Part shown: positions 1-7,377 of the stretch, piece by piece | How positions within the stretch are numbered: the first letter of the stretch is position 1 | Layout: the number at the start of each line of letters is the position of its first letter | From: Fimbriimonadaceae bacterium | GTDB lineage: Bacteria; Armatimonadota; Fimbriimonadia; Fimbriimonadales; Fimbriimonadaceae | Length of the DNA: 8,286 bases | Direction of reading: 5' to 3' | Assembly: GCA_019694835.1 (NCBI GenBank) | Contig: JAIBBE010000195.1 | Coordinates: 1 to 8,286 of the forward strand | Position numbers and translations under genes: made by a program | Notes under the pieces: model-generated | What the model saw: only the letters and a program-made list of their open reading frames with translations | The model's database searches: none | Told to the model about the DNA's origin: nothing

Positions 1-2
1 TC

Positions 3-806
3 AAAGGTGACGTGGAGGTGAAGAACCAGGTCACTTGGTGGCCCGGTCGAAAGGAAGACGTCGCATTTGCCGGTTACACCCAGGACGCTACTAAGCACTT
101 GAAGAAGCTTGCCGAGTTAGAGCTGATCAACCTTACGTCGAGCATCGCTAAGCCCGAGTACCTCCTCGACCGATTGCTGTCGATCTTCACTGAACAAGGT
201 GACGTTGTGCTCGAATGCTTTGTATCAACGGGAGATATGGCCGCGGTCTGTCTGAAGCGGGACAGACACTTCATCCATCTTCAGGGTTCATCTGCTAGGG
301 ATGAGGAGCTCTTAGTCGGGTGCGTTGTCCCGCGGCTTCAAGCGGTGATCAACGGTCAGGACCACGATTTAGAAAACAAGGACAGCCCCAAGAGCCCCAC
401 GAAGGTCCGGCAGGACTATTACATCCCCTTTGAGGGCGGCGGCGGCTTCAAGCTCTGCCGCGTTGGCGAATGGCTTTTTCGGCGGCGACTTGAAGAGGAC
501 ATTGCAACACTCAACCTGGATGCCTACTCAAGCCCTGATCGCTTCATAGCTGCAATGTTGACTGCGGAGGGCTACCTACCGATCGAAGGTCAATCCAATG
601 CTGGGTTGTCTCTGGACGGCAGTCGACGATGTGTGGTCGTCGGGCCTGACGAATTCTTGACGCCCGATCTAGCATCCGATGTTGCACTGCAGGCCAACGG
701 AATTCACACCACAGTCTACTACTTTCGCGCCTCTGAGGACTTCAATCCCGCGCTTGCGCCTGACCAGCTCTACTATCGCCGAGTTCCCGTGGATTTGGTG
801 GTCTAG
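3..806 (+). CDS. Type III-like DNA methyltransferase (Mod subunit), C-terminal part, cut by window edge
   Basis: The frame is open to the left edge, so this is the C-terminal ~267 residues of a longer gene; the GTG at 12 is only the first in-window start codon and is probably internal. Residues below are counted from that GTG. The order TWWP (8-11), KPE (47-49), then a motif-I-like strand-loop (D64-D75) followed by KRDRHFIHL is that of the permuted beta-class N6-adenine methyltransferases of type III systems, whose DPPY motif would lie upstream, outside the window. A later GGGGFKLCRVG segment (132-142) matches the GGGF(K/R) block common in type III Mod C-termini. The family transfers methyl groups from SAM to adenine in a short asymmetric site and gives the complex its DNA specificity. 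Motif I reads E-C-F-V-S-T-G where D-x-F-x-G-x-G is usual, so SAM binding may be altered or this may be a divergent subfamily. It ends directly against the Res start, implying translational coupling. Family call fairly sure; activity uncertain. Confidence 0.83.
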   Translation, partial: KGDVEVKNQVTWWPGRKEDVAFAGYTQDATKHLKKLAELELINLTSSIAKPEYLLDRLLSIFTEQGDVVLECFVSTGDMAAVCLKRDRHFIHLQGSSARDEELLVGCVVPRLQAVINGQDHDLENKDSPKSPTKVRQDYYIPFEGGGGFKLCRVGEWLFRRRLEEDIATLNLDAYSSPDRFIAAMLTAEGYLPIEGQSNAGLSLDGSRRCVVVGPDEFLTPDLASDVALQANGIHTTVYYFRASEDFNPALAPDQLYYRRVPVDLVV

Positions 807-3149
807 ATGTCGAAGTTGCGTACGTACCGACTTGACGACTCCGCAGAGGCGGTTATCCGTGCGGCTCACTTCAGGAAGCCGCAAAAAGACTCCTTCAACA
901 AAGTCCATGAGCTGATTCGCGGACTTGACGACGACCTTGACCGGCTCGAGCCGAAACGGCTGTACGAGCAAATGGCTGAGGCCGGGTACCGAGTCGATTC
1001 ACTGCCGCCGCAGCTGATCTTCAACCTTGCGACGGGAGTCGGCAAGACGCTCCTCATGGGCGCCTTGATTGACTACCTCTACCTCTCGGGTCAGTCGCGA
1101 AACTTCCTCGTTCTCGCGCCTCGCGCAGCGATACTGGAGAAGCTTGAGCGCGAATCGAGCCAACACAACGAAAAGTACCTACTCGTCGATCCGGAACTGG
1201 TGACTGAGCCAGCCCTGTGCATCCGATCCAACCTCGAGAGATTCCGCCCAAGCGAAGACGGTTTGAACTTGTTCATCCTGTCCCCGCAAAGCATCAGTGG
1301 AAAAGACAAGAGGTTCTCGAAGCCCGACGAGTTTCGCGGGGAGAGCGTTGCGGAGTATCTCACCAGAGTGGACGACCTAGTGGTGCTCGTCGACGAATCC
1401 CACCACCTTGGTGATCCTTCGAAAGAGCGTGCAGCCTGGACGCAAGCAATCCACGATCTAGCCCCGCGGCTCTATTTTGGGTTCACCGCAACTCCACGTG
1501 ATCCCGCTCCTGGAGTATCGATTGTCCACACATACGATCTCGCCGAATGTTTACGTGACGAGCTCTACACCAAGGGCGTCAAGCTGCTAGTCAAGCCGTA
1601 TGACACAAGCTTGAGCGAAGACGAGTGGGACCACTACACCGTTGACTACGCGCTGGAACGGTTGAGCCGGAAGCAGAAGGCGATCGACGCACTGCGGGAA
1701 GACCGGCCGGACTTCCCTGCGATCCAAGCGGTTGCGCTCATTTGTGCCAGCGATACGGCCCATGCCGAGAGGATCGGAAAATGGCTCCGCGAATCAAGGG
1801 GGCTAGCCGATGAGGAAGTGCTCGTAACCCACTCGGAGAAGAGGCTCACCGAGTCGGAGATTCAGAGACTTGTCGCGATCGACGAGCCTGGTAGCCCCGT
1901 TCGAGTGGTGGTCAACGTATTTCAGCTCACTGAAGGCTGGGACGTTACAAACGTTTACGTGATCGCGCCACTGCGGCAGATGGCAACATTCCAGGGCGCC
2001 CTACAAACTTTAGGCCGCGGTCTTCGGCTTCCGGCCGGCAGCCGGGTTGGTGATCCAGAAGTAGACACCTTGGATGTGTTGTGTTGTGGAAAAGAATCGC
2101 TCCAGACGATTCTCGACCAAGCGATAGCTCAGTTCCGCAATGTCGAGGACGCAGATGGGACGCCGATCGACATCAAGAGCAAGGAAGAAGCTGACGCTGA
2201 GGAGCAGCCGATTCCGACCGTCCCATACGCTATTGACATCGTGCGAGAGGTGCAGCTCGCCATACCGCGGCTGCAACTCATGCGGGAAGTCGTGCCCCTG
2301 GACTTCGATATCGAACTGCACCAGCAGATCGGACAGGTGTCCGCGACGGCCGTTGACCTGAAAGATCTCCAGACGATCGGTCTCGCAGAAGGATTCAAGT
2401 ACAACTTGGGTGACCTTGTTCGGATCGCGGCTGCGCACACAATCGCCGAGGTGTCAGCATTGAGTGCCTTCTCCGATACGAGGCGTGTAGAGGAATTAAT
2501 TCGCAGATTCCTCATATCTGCTGGGGCGGAACAGGATTCAAGGCTGACCCTTGATCCTGTGCGGTTGGCTAAGTACGTCGCTGACCAGATAGATCAAAGA
2601 TTGCGAAAGATCGACGCCGACCTCGTGGTCGACACCGAGGTAGACGAAACTTCTATCTGCGCTTACAAGTGCCGAGTGGCAGAGGGGTTCGCTGGCCCGA
2701 TCGACAAGTCAGAGCTGCAGTGGTCGCCAAGTTGCATAAGGGTGCCAATCAAGGGCTGGGCGAAATGTGTTCACGCCGCGGCCCGGTTCGACACAGAGGG
2801 AGAGTTCTTGACCGCCATGGTTCTAGACCAGTCGAAGTCAGTTGACTGGTGGGCGCGAAATGACCCGGCCGTGGTCCGGATCCCTACCCCAATCGGTGCA
2901 TTCGAGCCAGACTTCATCTTCCGCCAGACCAACGGGCGGCATGTGGCGCTTGAAATCAAGGGAAGTGTGCTTTGGTCACCGACTGACTCCGATGCTCGCG
3001 TTAAGTCCCGCGCTGCGGTGCGGTGGGTCGAGAAGCTGAACGGTGTCAGTGAGGGGTCATGGGGCTACGCACTCGTGCTCGATGACGACGTGCGCGGCGT
3101 GGGTTCAGTTGAAGAGCTAATCGGTGTGGCGGCCGAGGCCAGCCAGTAA
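807..3149 (+). CDS. Type III restriction enzyme Res subunit (DEAD/DEAH helicase + PD-(D/E)XK nuclease)
   Basis: 780 residues, starting at the ATG that follows the Mod stop with no intervening base; a weak GGTGG lies just upstream within the Mod 3' end. SF2 helicase motifs appear in order: Walker A ATGVGKT (75-81), DESH box (196-199), FTATP motif III (226-230), TEGWDV motif V (375-380) and a GRGLR motif VI (403-407). The C-terminus holds a PD-(D/E)XK nuclease signature: P701-D702, then E716-I-K718-G about 14 residues later, the usual place in type III Res proteins. In this family Res acts only in complex with Mod, uses ATP hydrolysis to translocate or switch along DNA from an unmethylated site, and cuts some 25-27 bp away. 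All helicase and nuclease signature residues look intact, so the protein should be active if Mod still recognises DNA. It is somewhat short for the family (often 900 or more residues). Third codon positions are less GC-rich than in the opposite-strand helicase gene, suggesting horizontal acquisition. Product very likely. Confidence 0.94.
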   Translation: MSKLRTYRLDDSAEAVIRAAHFRKPQKDSFNKVHELIRGLDDDLDRLEPKRLYEQMAEAGYRVDSLPPQLIFNLATGVGKTLLMGALIDYLYLSGQSRNFLVLAPRAAILEKLERESSQHNEKYLLVDPELVTEPALCIRSNLERFRPSEDGLNLFILSPQSISGKDKRFSKPDEFRGESVAEYLTRVDDLVVLVDESHHLGDPSKERAAWTQAIHDLAPRLYFGFTATPRDPAPGVSIVHTYDLAECLRDELYTKGVKLLVKPYDTSLSEDEWDHYTVDYALERLSRKQKAIDALREDRPDFPAIQAVALICASDTAHAERIGKWLRESRGLADEEVLVTHSEKRLTESEIQRLVAIDEPGSPVRVVVNVFQLTEGWDVTNVYVIAPLRQMATFQGALQTLGRGLRLPAGSRVGDPEVDTLDVLCCGKESLQTILDQAIAQFRNVEDADGTPIDIKSKEEADAEEQPIPTVPYAIDIVREVQLAIPRLQLMREVVPLDFDIELHQQIGQVSATAVDLKDLQTIGLAEGFKYNLGDLVRIAAAHTIAEVSALSAFSDTRRVEELIRRFLISAGAEQDSRLTLDPVRLAKYVADQIDQRLRKIDADLVVDTEVDETSICAYKCRVAEGFAGPIDKSELQWSPSCIRVPIKGWAKCVHAAARFDTEGEFLTAMVLDQSKSVDWWARNDPAVVRIPTPIGAFEPDFIFRQTNGRHVALEIKGSVLWSPTDSDARVKSRAAVRWVEKLNGVSEGSWGYALVLDDDVRGVGSVEELIGVAAEASQ

Positions 3150-3211
3150 CAACTGATCAGCCCTGGTCTACCTCACCTCACCCTGCTTTGGAGGCCAGTC
3201 GGATGCCGATT

Positions 3212-6200
3212 TCAGTGCGCCCATTCCACGAACGCGTTCAGCGTCGCGATTAGCCGCATCTCCTCCACCGATCGAGCCCGGGTGTTAAGCAGTTCCTCGG
3301 TGCACACCAGGTACGCCAGGCAGCGGGCTCGGCTGATCGCGACATTGAGCCGTTCGCGGGAGAATAGGAAGTCCACGCCGCGGACGATGTCCGCACCCGA
3401 CGAGGTCGCGGTGCTGAAGAACACTACCGCGGCGGTACCGCCTTGGAACTTATCTACGGTGCCCACCGGGACGCCTTCGGTTTGTGGGTGGGCGTTGAGC
3501 TCCTTGCGTATGGTGCGGACCTGGTCGTTGTATGGTGCCACCACCATGAAGTCCTCGACCGTCAGCGGTTTTGTGACACCGTGGAAGTCCGTCCACGGCG
3601 TCCCGACCAGTCGGGCGATGTGGTCGGCGATGATGCCGGCCTCCTCGACAGAGGAGGTGGCGTTCCCGGTGTGCTCGGCCTTGAGCCAACGCAGCCCGGT
3701 ACCGGCGACGGTCGTCTGCTGCTCGCAGTCCTCGTGCCAACCAAGCTTGCCGTCGTAGATCTGCTGTGAGATGAACCGACAGATATCGGGGTGCATGCGG
3801 CGGGTTTCGTCGATGAACACCCCGCGTTCGGCGGGCAGCGTGACGCGCTCACCGAGTACATGCCCCAATGCGCTGCGGCCGCCGCCACCCAGGTGGTTGG
3901 CCAGGTTGACCTGCGGTAGCTGCAGCGGATCGCCGAGCAGAATGAGGTTGCGCGCTGAGCGGGAGGCGGCGAGTGCGTCAGCCAGCGCGTACTGGCCCGC
4001 CTCGTCGATCAGCAGGACGTCCACGGGAGCGTCAGCCAGTTTGTCATTAGAGAAAAGCCACGAGGTCCCCGCTACGACGTTGACGTTTGGGCGGCACGCC
4101 TTGTCCGCGTCGCCGTACTTGAATCCATCGAGCTTGGGCTTGCTTCCCGTGGATTTGACCCGAACCCCGTTCAGCAGTCCCAGATCTCCCTTCTCGGCGA
4201 AGATCTTGATCACTTCACGCAGCACGTTCTCGATGCAGCGATGATTGGGAGCGGTGACCCCAACCCGCATGTCTGCTTTGACCAGGGCGTGCACCAGATG
4301 AGCGGCACGGTAGGTCTTGCCGGTGCCGGGCGGCCCCTGCACCGCGACGTAGCTGCAATCGAGTTGGGTTGCCCACAAACACATCTCGTCGGTTTCGTCG
4401 CTGAAAACACCGCCCACCGGCCCGCCACCGGCCACGAAGCGAGGGAGTTCACCGCGCAAAAGAGCGTAGGTTACCTCGTTGGGGTTGCTTCTCTTCAGTA
4501 GGCGCTCAGCGAAGTCGAAGAGCGCCAAGCGCTTGATGTCGGTGTGCACCCAGTTGTGTGCGATTACCAACTCTGGCAGGTGCGCCACAGCCTGCTGTTT
4601 CTCGCCCCACTCCAAGTCGATCGTAAGCGCGTCCCTGTCGACGTCGTCGACGTCGGCTGATTGCCAGGTCCCGTCTGGCAGCGTGTAAAGCACCCTGGCT
4701 TCGTCGCCGCCGAGATCCCCGACCTCTTGGGGCGGGAAAGCGAATCGCATCGCTGGATTCTTGAGTTGCTTTCCTCTAGCCCCGAACCGCGGAATCTCGC
4801 CTACCGGCGACAGTGCTGCGATCGCGTCGCGGGCGTCTATCAGATCAGCCGTATCCTGCTGGCACTGAGCCAGTTTCGGCATGAGGTAGGCCCACCACTC
4901 ATTGGTCCAGTAGCCCAGCAGATCACCCAGCAGATGCTCAGGCGTTCCTTCTCCGAAGCTGTGGAACTTGGCCACCATGTCGGTGATGTCGACGATAACC
5001 TCACTGGGCGGCCCCGGCGGGGGACGCCACGGCAGACTGTCGGGCCGCTGTGTTACCAGCCAGTCCCGCAGGGCAAGGGTGGCGCGGACGTCGTCTTCGT
5101 TGTACGCCGCGATGGCGGCCAGCTCGTCGCGATCACCGTCCTTCATGTATCGCTCGTAGCTGACCACCGCGCCGGCGCCCTTGTCGATGGCGTGGCTGCG
5201 TTGATAGTCGGCGAGCCGCTCGACCACCTTCAAACTGTAGGACTCCGCACCGACCTGAATCGCGTTGCGGGCGACGGTCAAAAGGTCGACGAACACCTCG
5301 GCCTCCACCAGGCGGCCCAACGCGGCCTCACCGGCCCCGTGCCGGCTCGCGAGATCCTGCAGCGCGCTGCGCTCAGTGTGGTTGTAGTGGTAGACGTGCA
5401 TACCGGGGAAGCGCTGCCGCCGTTCGGTTAGGTGGTCGATCAACGCGACGACCTTCTCGGCCTCCTCGGCCGAGTCGTGCGCCCACCACTCCCGGTATGC
5501 CCATTCGCCATCGTCGTTGCGCTCGATCAACCCGAATAGGAAGAACAGTGCGGTGTCGGGCCGCCAGAACGGGTGACCCTCGAAGTCGAGGAACACATCG
5601 CCTTCGTCGGGCACCGGCATGAGCTCGAACCCGTGGCCCAACCGAGCGTCATCGCCGACCTCGATGAGTTCGTGGGGCAATTCCGCGTCGCCGCCACCCA
5701 GTCGAGCCTGGACCTGCAGCGCGGCCTGTCGCACCAGCCACTGCTGGCGCTGGGGGCGGATGCCGGCCAACGGGGCATCGACCTCAGCGAGCGCAGCCAA
5801 CGTGACGACGCCGCCAACACCGAGGGCGTCCCGCTCGCCGCGGCGGATGCCCGGGATGAAGATCAATGAATCATCGTCCCGCCACTGTTTGTCGCAGGTC
5901 GGAAAAAACTCACAGAACTCGCAGTGCGTGCACTTCTCCGGCGCGGTCACCGCGTCAGGACCGGCGTCCAGTGCCGCGGTCAGTTGATCGCGCAGTCGAC
6001 GCCAGTAGGGCCGGAATTCGTTGACCCGCAGACTTTGTCGCCGCTTTGAGCCCAGCCAGATGTGCATGTTCTGCGGGTCGACTCCGGTGCGTGCGTTGAT
6101 CGCGTCGGCGTAGAAGCACAGCTGCAGGACGTGGCCCGGCTTGGCGCTTACCCGGGTGAGCTTGGCGTCCACCGGCTCGTAGCCGATGCGGCCGTCCGGA

Positions 6201-6562
6201 TAGTCGACGCGTTCGAGGAAGTCGGCGACCCCGCGCACCCCGTCGTGGATGAACGGCATTTGGTAGACGACGTCGTGCCCATCAGCCATCGGGTTGCCCA
6301 CCCGCGCGACCCAGTCGGCGAAAGACTCGTGCTTGTCCTTTTGGGGGACGAAATAGACGAACCGGCTGTCAGCGTCGTACTGCTGCAGGCACTCGTCTTC
6401 GTGGAGCTCGCCCTTGCGTTGCAGCAGTTGGGCGAAGGACCCAATGGTGGGGTTGGGTTCGGCGAGCTGTCCGGCGTCGACCCGGCCGCGCAGCGTCAGG
6501 TAGTGCGGGCAGTCCAGCCAGGCGGTGATCTTTGACGGCGTGATGAGACGTTTACTAGGCAT
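3212..6562 (-). CDS. TM0106-family RecB-like nuclease / DEDD exonuclease / SF1B helicase fusion
   Basis: 1116 residues from the ATG at 6562-6560; an in-frame ATG 26 codons upstream exists, but that extension is P/S/R-rich and lies over a different gene frame, so the shorter start is preferred. Domain 1 (~1-230) is a RecB/Cas4/Dna2-type nuclease: GVADFLER (D114), YEPVDAKL (E129, D132, K134), and a probable 4Fe-4S site from C18 plus C214-x2-C217-x5-C223. Domain 2 (~320-505) is an RNase H-fold DEDD exonuclease of the RNase_H_2/YprB type: DFEG (D326, E328), YNHTE (393-397), FVDLL (D426), YNEDDV (487-492). Domain 3 (~735-1116) is an Upf1/Dna2-like SF1B helicase: GPPGTGKT (743-750), IDEAGQ (852-857), GDPLQLP (877-883), ETRRMHP (919-925), VDKFQGG (1036-1042) and NVAISRAR (1073-1080). 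Length and order fit the TM0106 RecB-like family, whose role is unknown; DNA end processing, repair or defence is inferred from the domains. It converges on Res across 62 bp. All active-site motifs look intact. Confidence 0.95.
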   Translation of the reverse strand: MPSKRLITPSKITAWLDCPHYLTLRGRVDAGQLAEPNPTIGSFAQLLQRKGELHEDECLQQYDADSRFVYFVPQKDKHESFADWVARVGNPMADGHDVVYQMPFIHDGVRGVADFLERVDYPDGRIGYEPVDAKLTRVSAKPGHVLQLCFYADAINARTGVDPQNMHIWLGSKRRQSLRVNEFRPYWRRLRDQLTAALDAGPDAVTAPEKCTHCEFCEFFPTCDKQWRDDDSLIFIPGIRRGERDALGVGGVVTLAALAEVDAPLAGIRPQRQQWLVRQAALQVQARLGGGDAELPHELIEVGDDARLGHGFELMPVPDEGDVFLDFEGHPFWRPDTALFFLFGLIERNDDGEWAYREWWAHDSAEEAEKVVALIDHLTERRQRFPGMHVYHYNHTERSALQDLASRHGAGEAALGRLVEAEVFVDLLTVARNAIQVGAESYSLKVVERLADYQRSHAIDKGAGAVVSYERYMKDGDRDELAAIAAYNEDDVRATLALRDWLVTQRPDSLPWRPPPGPPSEVIVDITDMVAKFHSFGEGTPEHLLGDLLGYWTNEWWAYLMPKLAQCQQDTADLIDARDAIAALSPVGEIPRFGARGKQLKNPAMRFAFPPQEVGDLGGDEARVLYTLPDGTWQSADVDDVDRDALTIDLEWGEKQQAVAHLPELVIAHNWVHTDIKRLALFDFAERLLKRSNPNEVTYALLRGELPRFVAGGGPVGGVFSDETDEMCLWATQLDCSYVAVQGPPGTGKTYRAAHLVHALVKADMRVGVTAPNHRCIENVLREVIKIFAEKGDLGLLNGVRVKSTGSKPKLDGFKYGDADKACRPNVNVVAGTSWLFSNDKLADAPVDVLLIDEAGQYALADALAASRSARNLILLGDPLQLPQVNLANHLGGGGRSALGHVLGERVTLPAERGVFIDETRRMHPDICRFISQQIYDGKLGWHEDCEQQTTVAGTGLRWLKAEHTGNATSSVEEAGIIADHIARLVGTPWTDFHGVTKPLTVEDFMVVAPYNDQVRTIRKELNAHPQTEGVPVGTVDKFQGGTAAVVFFSTATSSGADIVRGVDFLFSRERLNVAISRARCLAYLVCTEELLNTRARSVEEMRLIATLNAFVEWAH

Positions 6563-6801
6563 CAGACCCCTCGATGGATTCCAGCAGCTGGGTGACCTCC
6601 GTGGCGCAGGCATCGGTGATGCCGGCGACCGAGTTGGCAAGAAGTTCGCGAGCGTCTGCGTCGGCCAGGATCAGGGCGTCCAGGCTGGCCGTAGGCCCGG
6701 TGATGACGGCGAGTTCCGCCGGAGTGTGGGCATGGGATGCGGCCTTCTTGAGGTAGAAGCCCGCTGCGGCGGGCGGTCTGCGCCTCGGGCTCGGCGCTCA
6801 T
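6555..6801 (-). pseudogene. ~81-aa conserved-looking small gene with an apparent one-base frameshift, upstream of the nuclease-helicase
   Basis: The reading is minus strand. It opens at ATG 6801-6799 with MSAEPEAQTARRSG, whose codons are strongly GC-ending. After the GGG codon the GC-ending, protein-like frame moves by one base and continues FYLKKAASHAHTPAELAVIT... to ...QLLESIEGSDA and the stop at 6557-6555. The second part has no start codon of its own: an in-frame TGA lies over the ATGA at the beginning, and no ATG, GTG or TTG follows before the main body. Staying in the first frame instead yields an Arg/His/Pro-rich tail typical of an out-of-frame GC-rich gene. The simplest reading is one inserted base (or two lost) near 6755-6762, giving an ancestral acidic, Ala/Leu-rich, probably helical protein of about 81 residues. 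Its stop overlaps the helicase start by 8 nt and its start overlaps a preceding ORF as ATGA, an operon layout. The family is not recognised. A sequencing error or programmed shift is also possible. Confidence 0.5.
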
Positions 6802-6920
6802 GCCGTGATCCCCGTGTTCAGGGGCCAGCGCAGGTCGAATCGCCCGACCCACTGCGTCAGCTGACCATGAGCCCGCAGCGCCTCACCACAGGCAATTGGC
6901 TGTGGCAACCTCGTCGTCAC
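6798..6920 (-). CDS. Possible 40-aa small protein, first ORF of the nuclease-helicase operon
   Basis: From GTG 6920-6918 the minus strand encodes a 40-residue product starting MTTRLPQPIACGEALRAHGQ and ending WPLNTGITA, with about three quarters of codons ending in G or C. A GAGG core lies about 4 bases before the GTG, a weak ribosome-binding site. An in-frame TGA just upstream bounds the frame, so it cannot extend further as it stands. Its stop overlaps the ATG of the following ~81-aa gene as ATGA, suggesting translational coupling. No known family is recognised. It may be a genuine small protein, or the tail of a larger gene whose 5' part was lost when mobile-element sequence arrived around 6920-6940. 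Coding status is uncertain. Confidence 0.35.
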   Translation of the reverse strand: MTTRLPQPIACGEALRAHGQLTQWVGRFDLRWPLNTGITA

Positions 6921-7081
6921 GATTCCTCACCCCCCGGCTTAGGCCACTGAGGATACGGGGCACTACCCACAAGTTCTCCCGATCGACCAGGTCACTGCTG
7001 ACCGGCTGCCGGCAATGCGGGCGGCCACGTCCCCCGCGTTCTCGGGGCTCAGATCAAGCACCCGGTGGCACGAACCCAAAG
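6921..7081. other. Non-coding junction between the helicase operon and transposase debris
   Basis: I see no convincing gene on either strand here. Around 6921-6945 there is a CACCCCCCGG block that loosely resembles the candidate IS3-type end near 7732, and near 7030-7047 a short CCCCG/CGGGG hairpin. The frame leading into the integrase-core fragment at 7082 is open but its translation is Arg/Ser/Pro-rich and not recognisable. Most likely decayed insertion-sequence DNA. Confidence 0.35.
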
Positions 7082-7310
7082 ATGCTCGACGTCATCCCCG
7101 ATGGCCTTGCTGCCCGTCTTGGCGCTCCGGTTTCTTTGTGCTTCGACAACGAGCCTGAGTTCGTGGCCCATGCGTTCAATAACTGTTGCCGATTCGACAG
7201 TGCTGCTTCGCTATTCATCGATCACTGCGCGCCATGGCAGAACGCCTGGATCGAATCATCCAGCGACCTGCTGGGTGGGCGAGCTGCTCAACGGGTGGCG
7301 CTTGACTTGC
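7082..7310 (+). pseudogene. IS3-type transposase OrfB fragment (rve integrase core), frameshifted
   Basis: The translation shows a degenerate rve/DDE integrase core. FDNEPEFVAHAF corresponds to the usual SDNGPEFVAHAL, which carries the second catalytic aspartate, and APWQNAWIES corresponds to the usual SPWQNAWIES, which carries the catalytic glutamate. Just after WIES the match moves to the next frame and resumes as GELLNGWRL, the usual (D)ELLNGWRF. The gap between WIES and ELLNGW is 22 nt where the family has 21, so one inserted base explains the shift. The N-terminal half of OrfB, including the first catalytic aspartate, and the C-terminal tail are absent. This is a dead remnant of an IS3-type element lying in plus orientation, opposite to the OrfA gene next to it, so the two come from different insertions or from a rearrangement. 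Confidence 0.82.
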
Positions 7311-7377
7311 TTTCAACGACGAGGAGAAGCGTTGTCGCGCAAAGCAACAACGCGCGGCGCAGTTGAATAAAGTCACA

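Noticed and set aside
3150..3211. Possible bidirectional terminator between the convergent genes (TCGG-ATG-CCGA and CTGG...CCAG pairs).
   Set aside because: Stems are only four bases with no U-tract; not enough to call a terminator.
4661..5431. A 256-codon open frame on the plus strand, antisense to the nuclease-helicase.
   Set aside because: It lies wholly opposite the exonuclease and linker part of a gene with clear motifs; long antisense frames are common opposite GC-rich genes, and its product matches nothing recognisable.
6062..6535. A 157-codon plus-strand frame rich in Val, Asp and Leu.
   Set aside because: It is antisense to the Fe-S nuclease domain of the minus-strand gene, whose catalytic motifs are intact; treated as a shadow frame.
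6562..6852. A 96-codon minus-strand frame reading continuously through the small upstream gene.
   Set aside because: After about codon 32 its product becomes Arg/His/Pro/Gly-rich with poor codon bias, while the next frame gives a normal protein with GC-ending codons; the frame is used only for its first part from ATG 6801.
7026..7048. A CCCCGC-GTTC-TCGGGG hairpin here and a similar CCCCGT-GTTC-AGGGG at about 6811-6825 resemble type I-E CRISPR repeats.
   Set aside because: Only two imperfect copies about 215 bp apart, with no regular repeat-spacer spacing and no cas genes; such hairpins arise by chance in GC-rich DNA, and the second lies within a possible coding frame.
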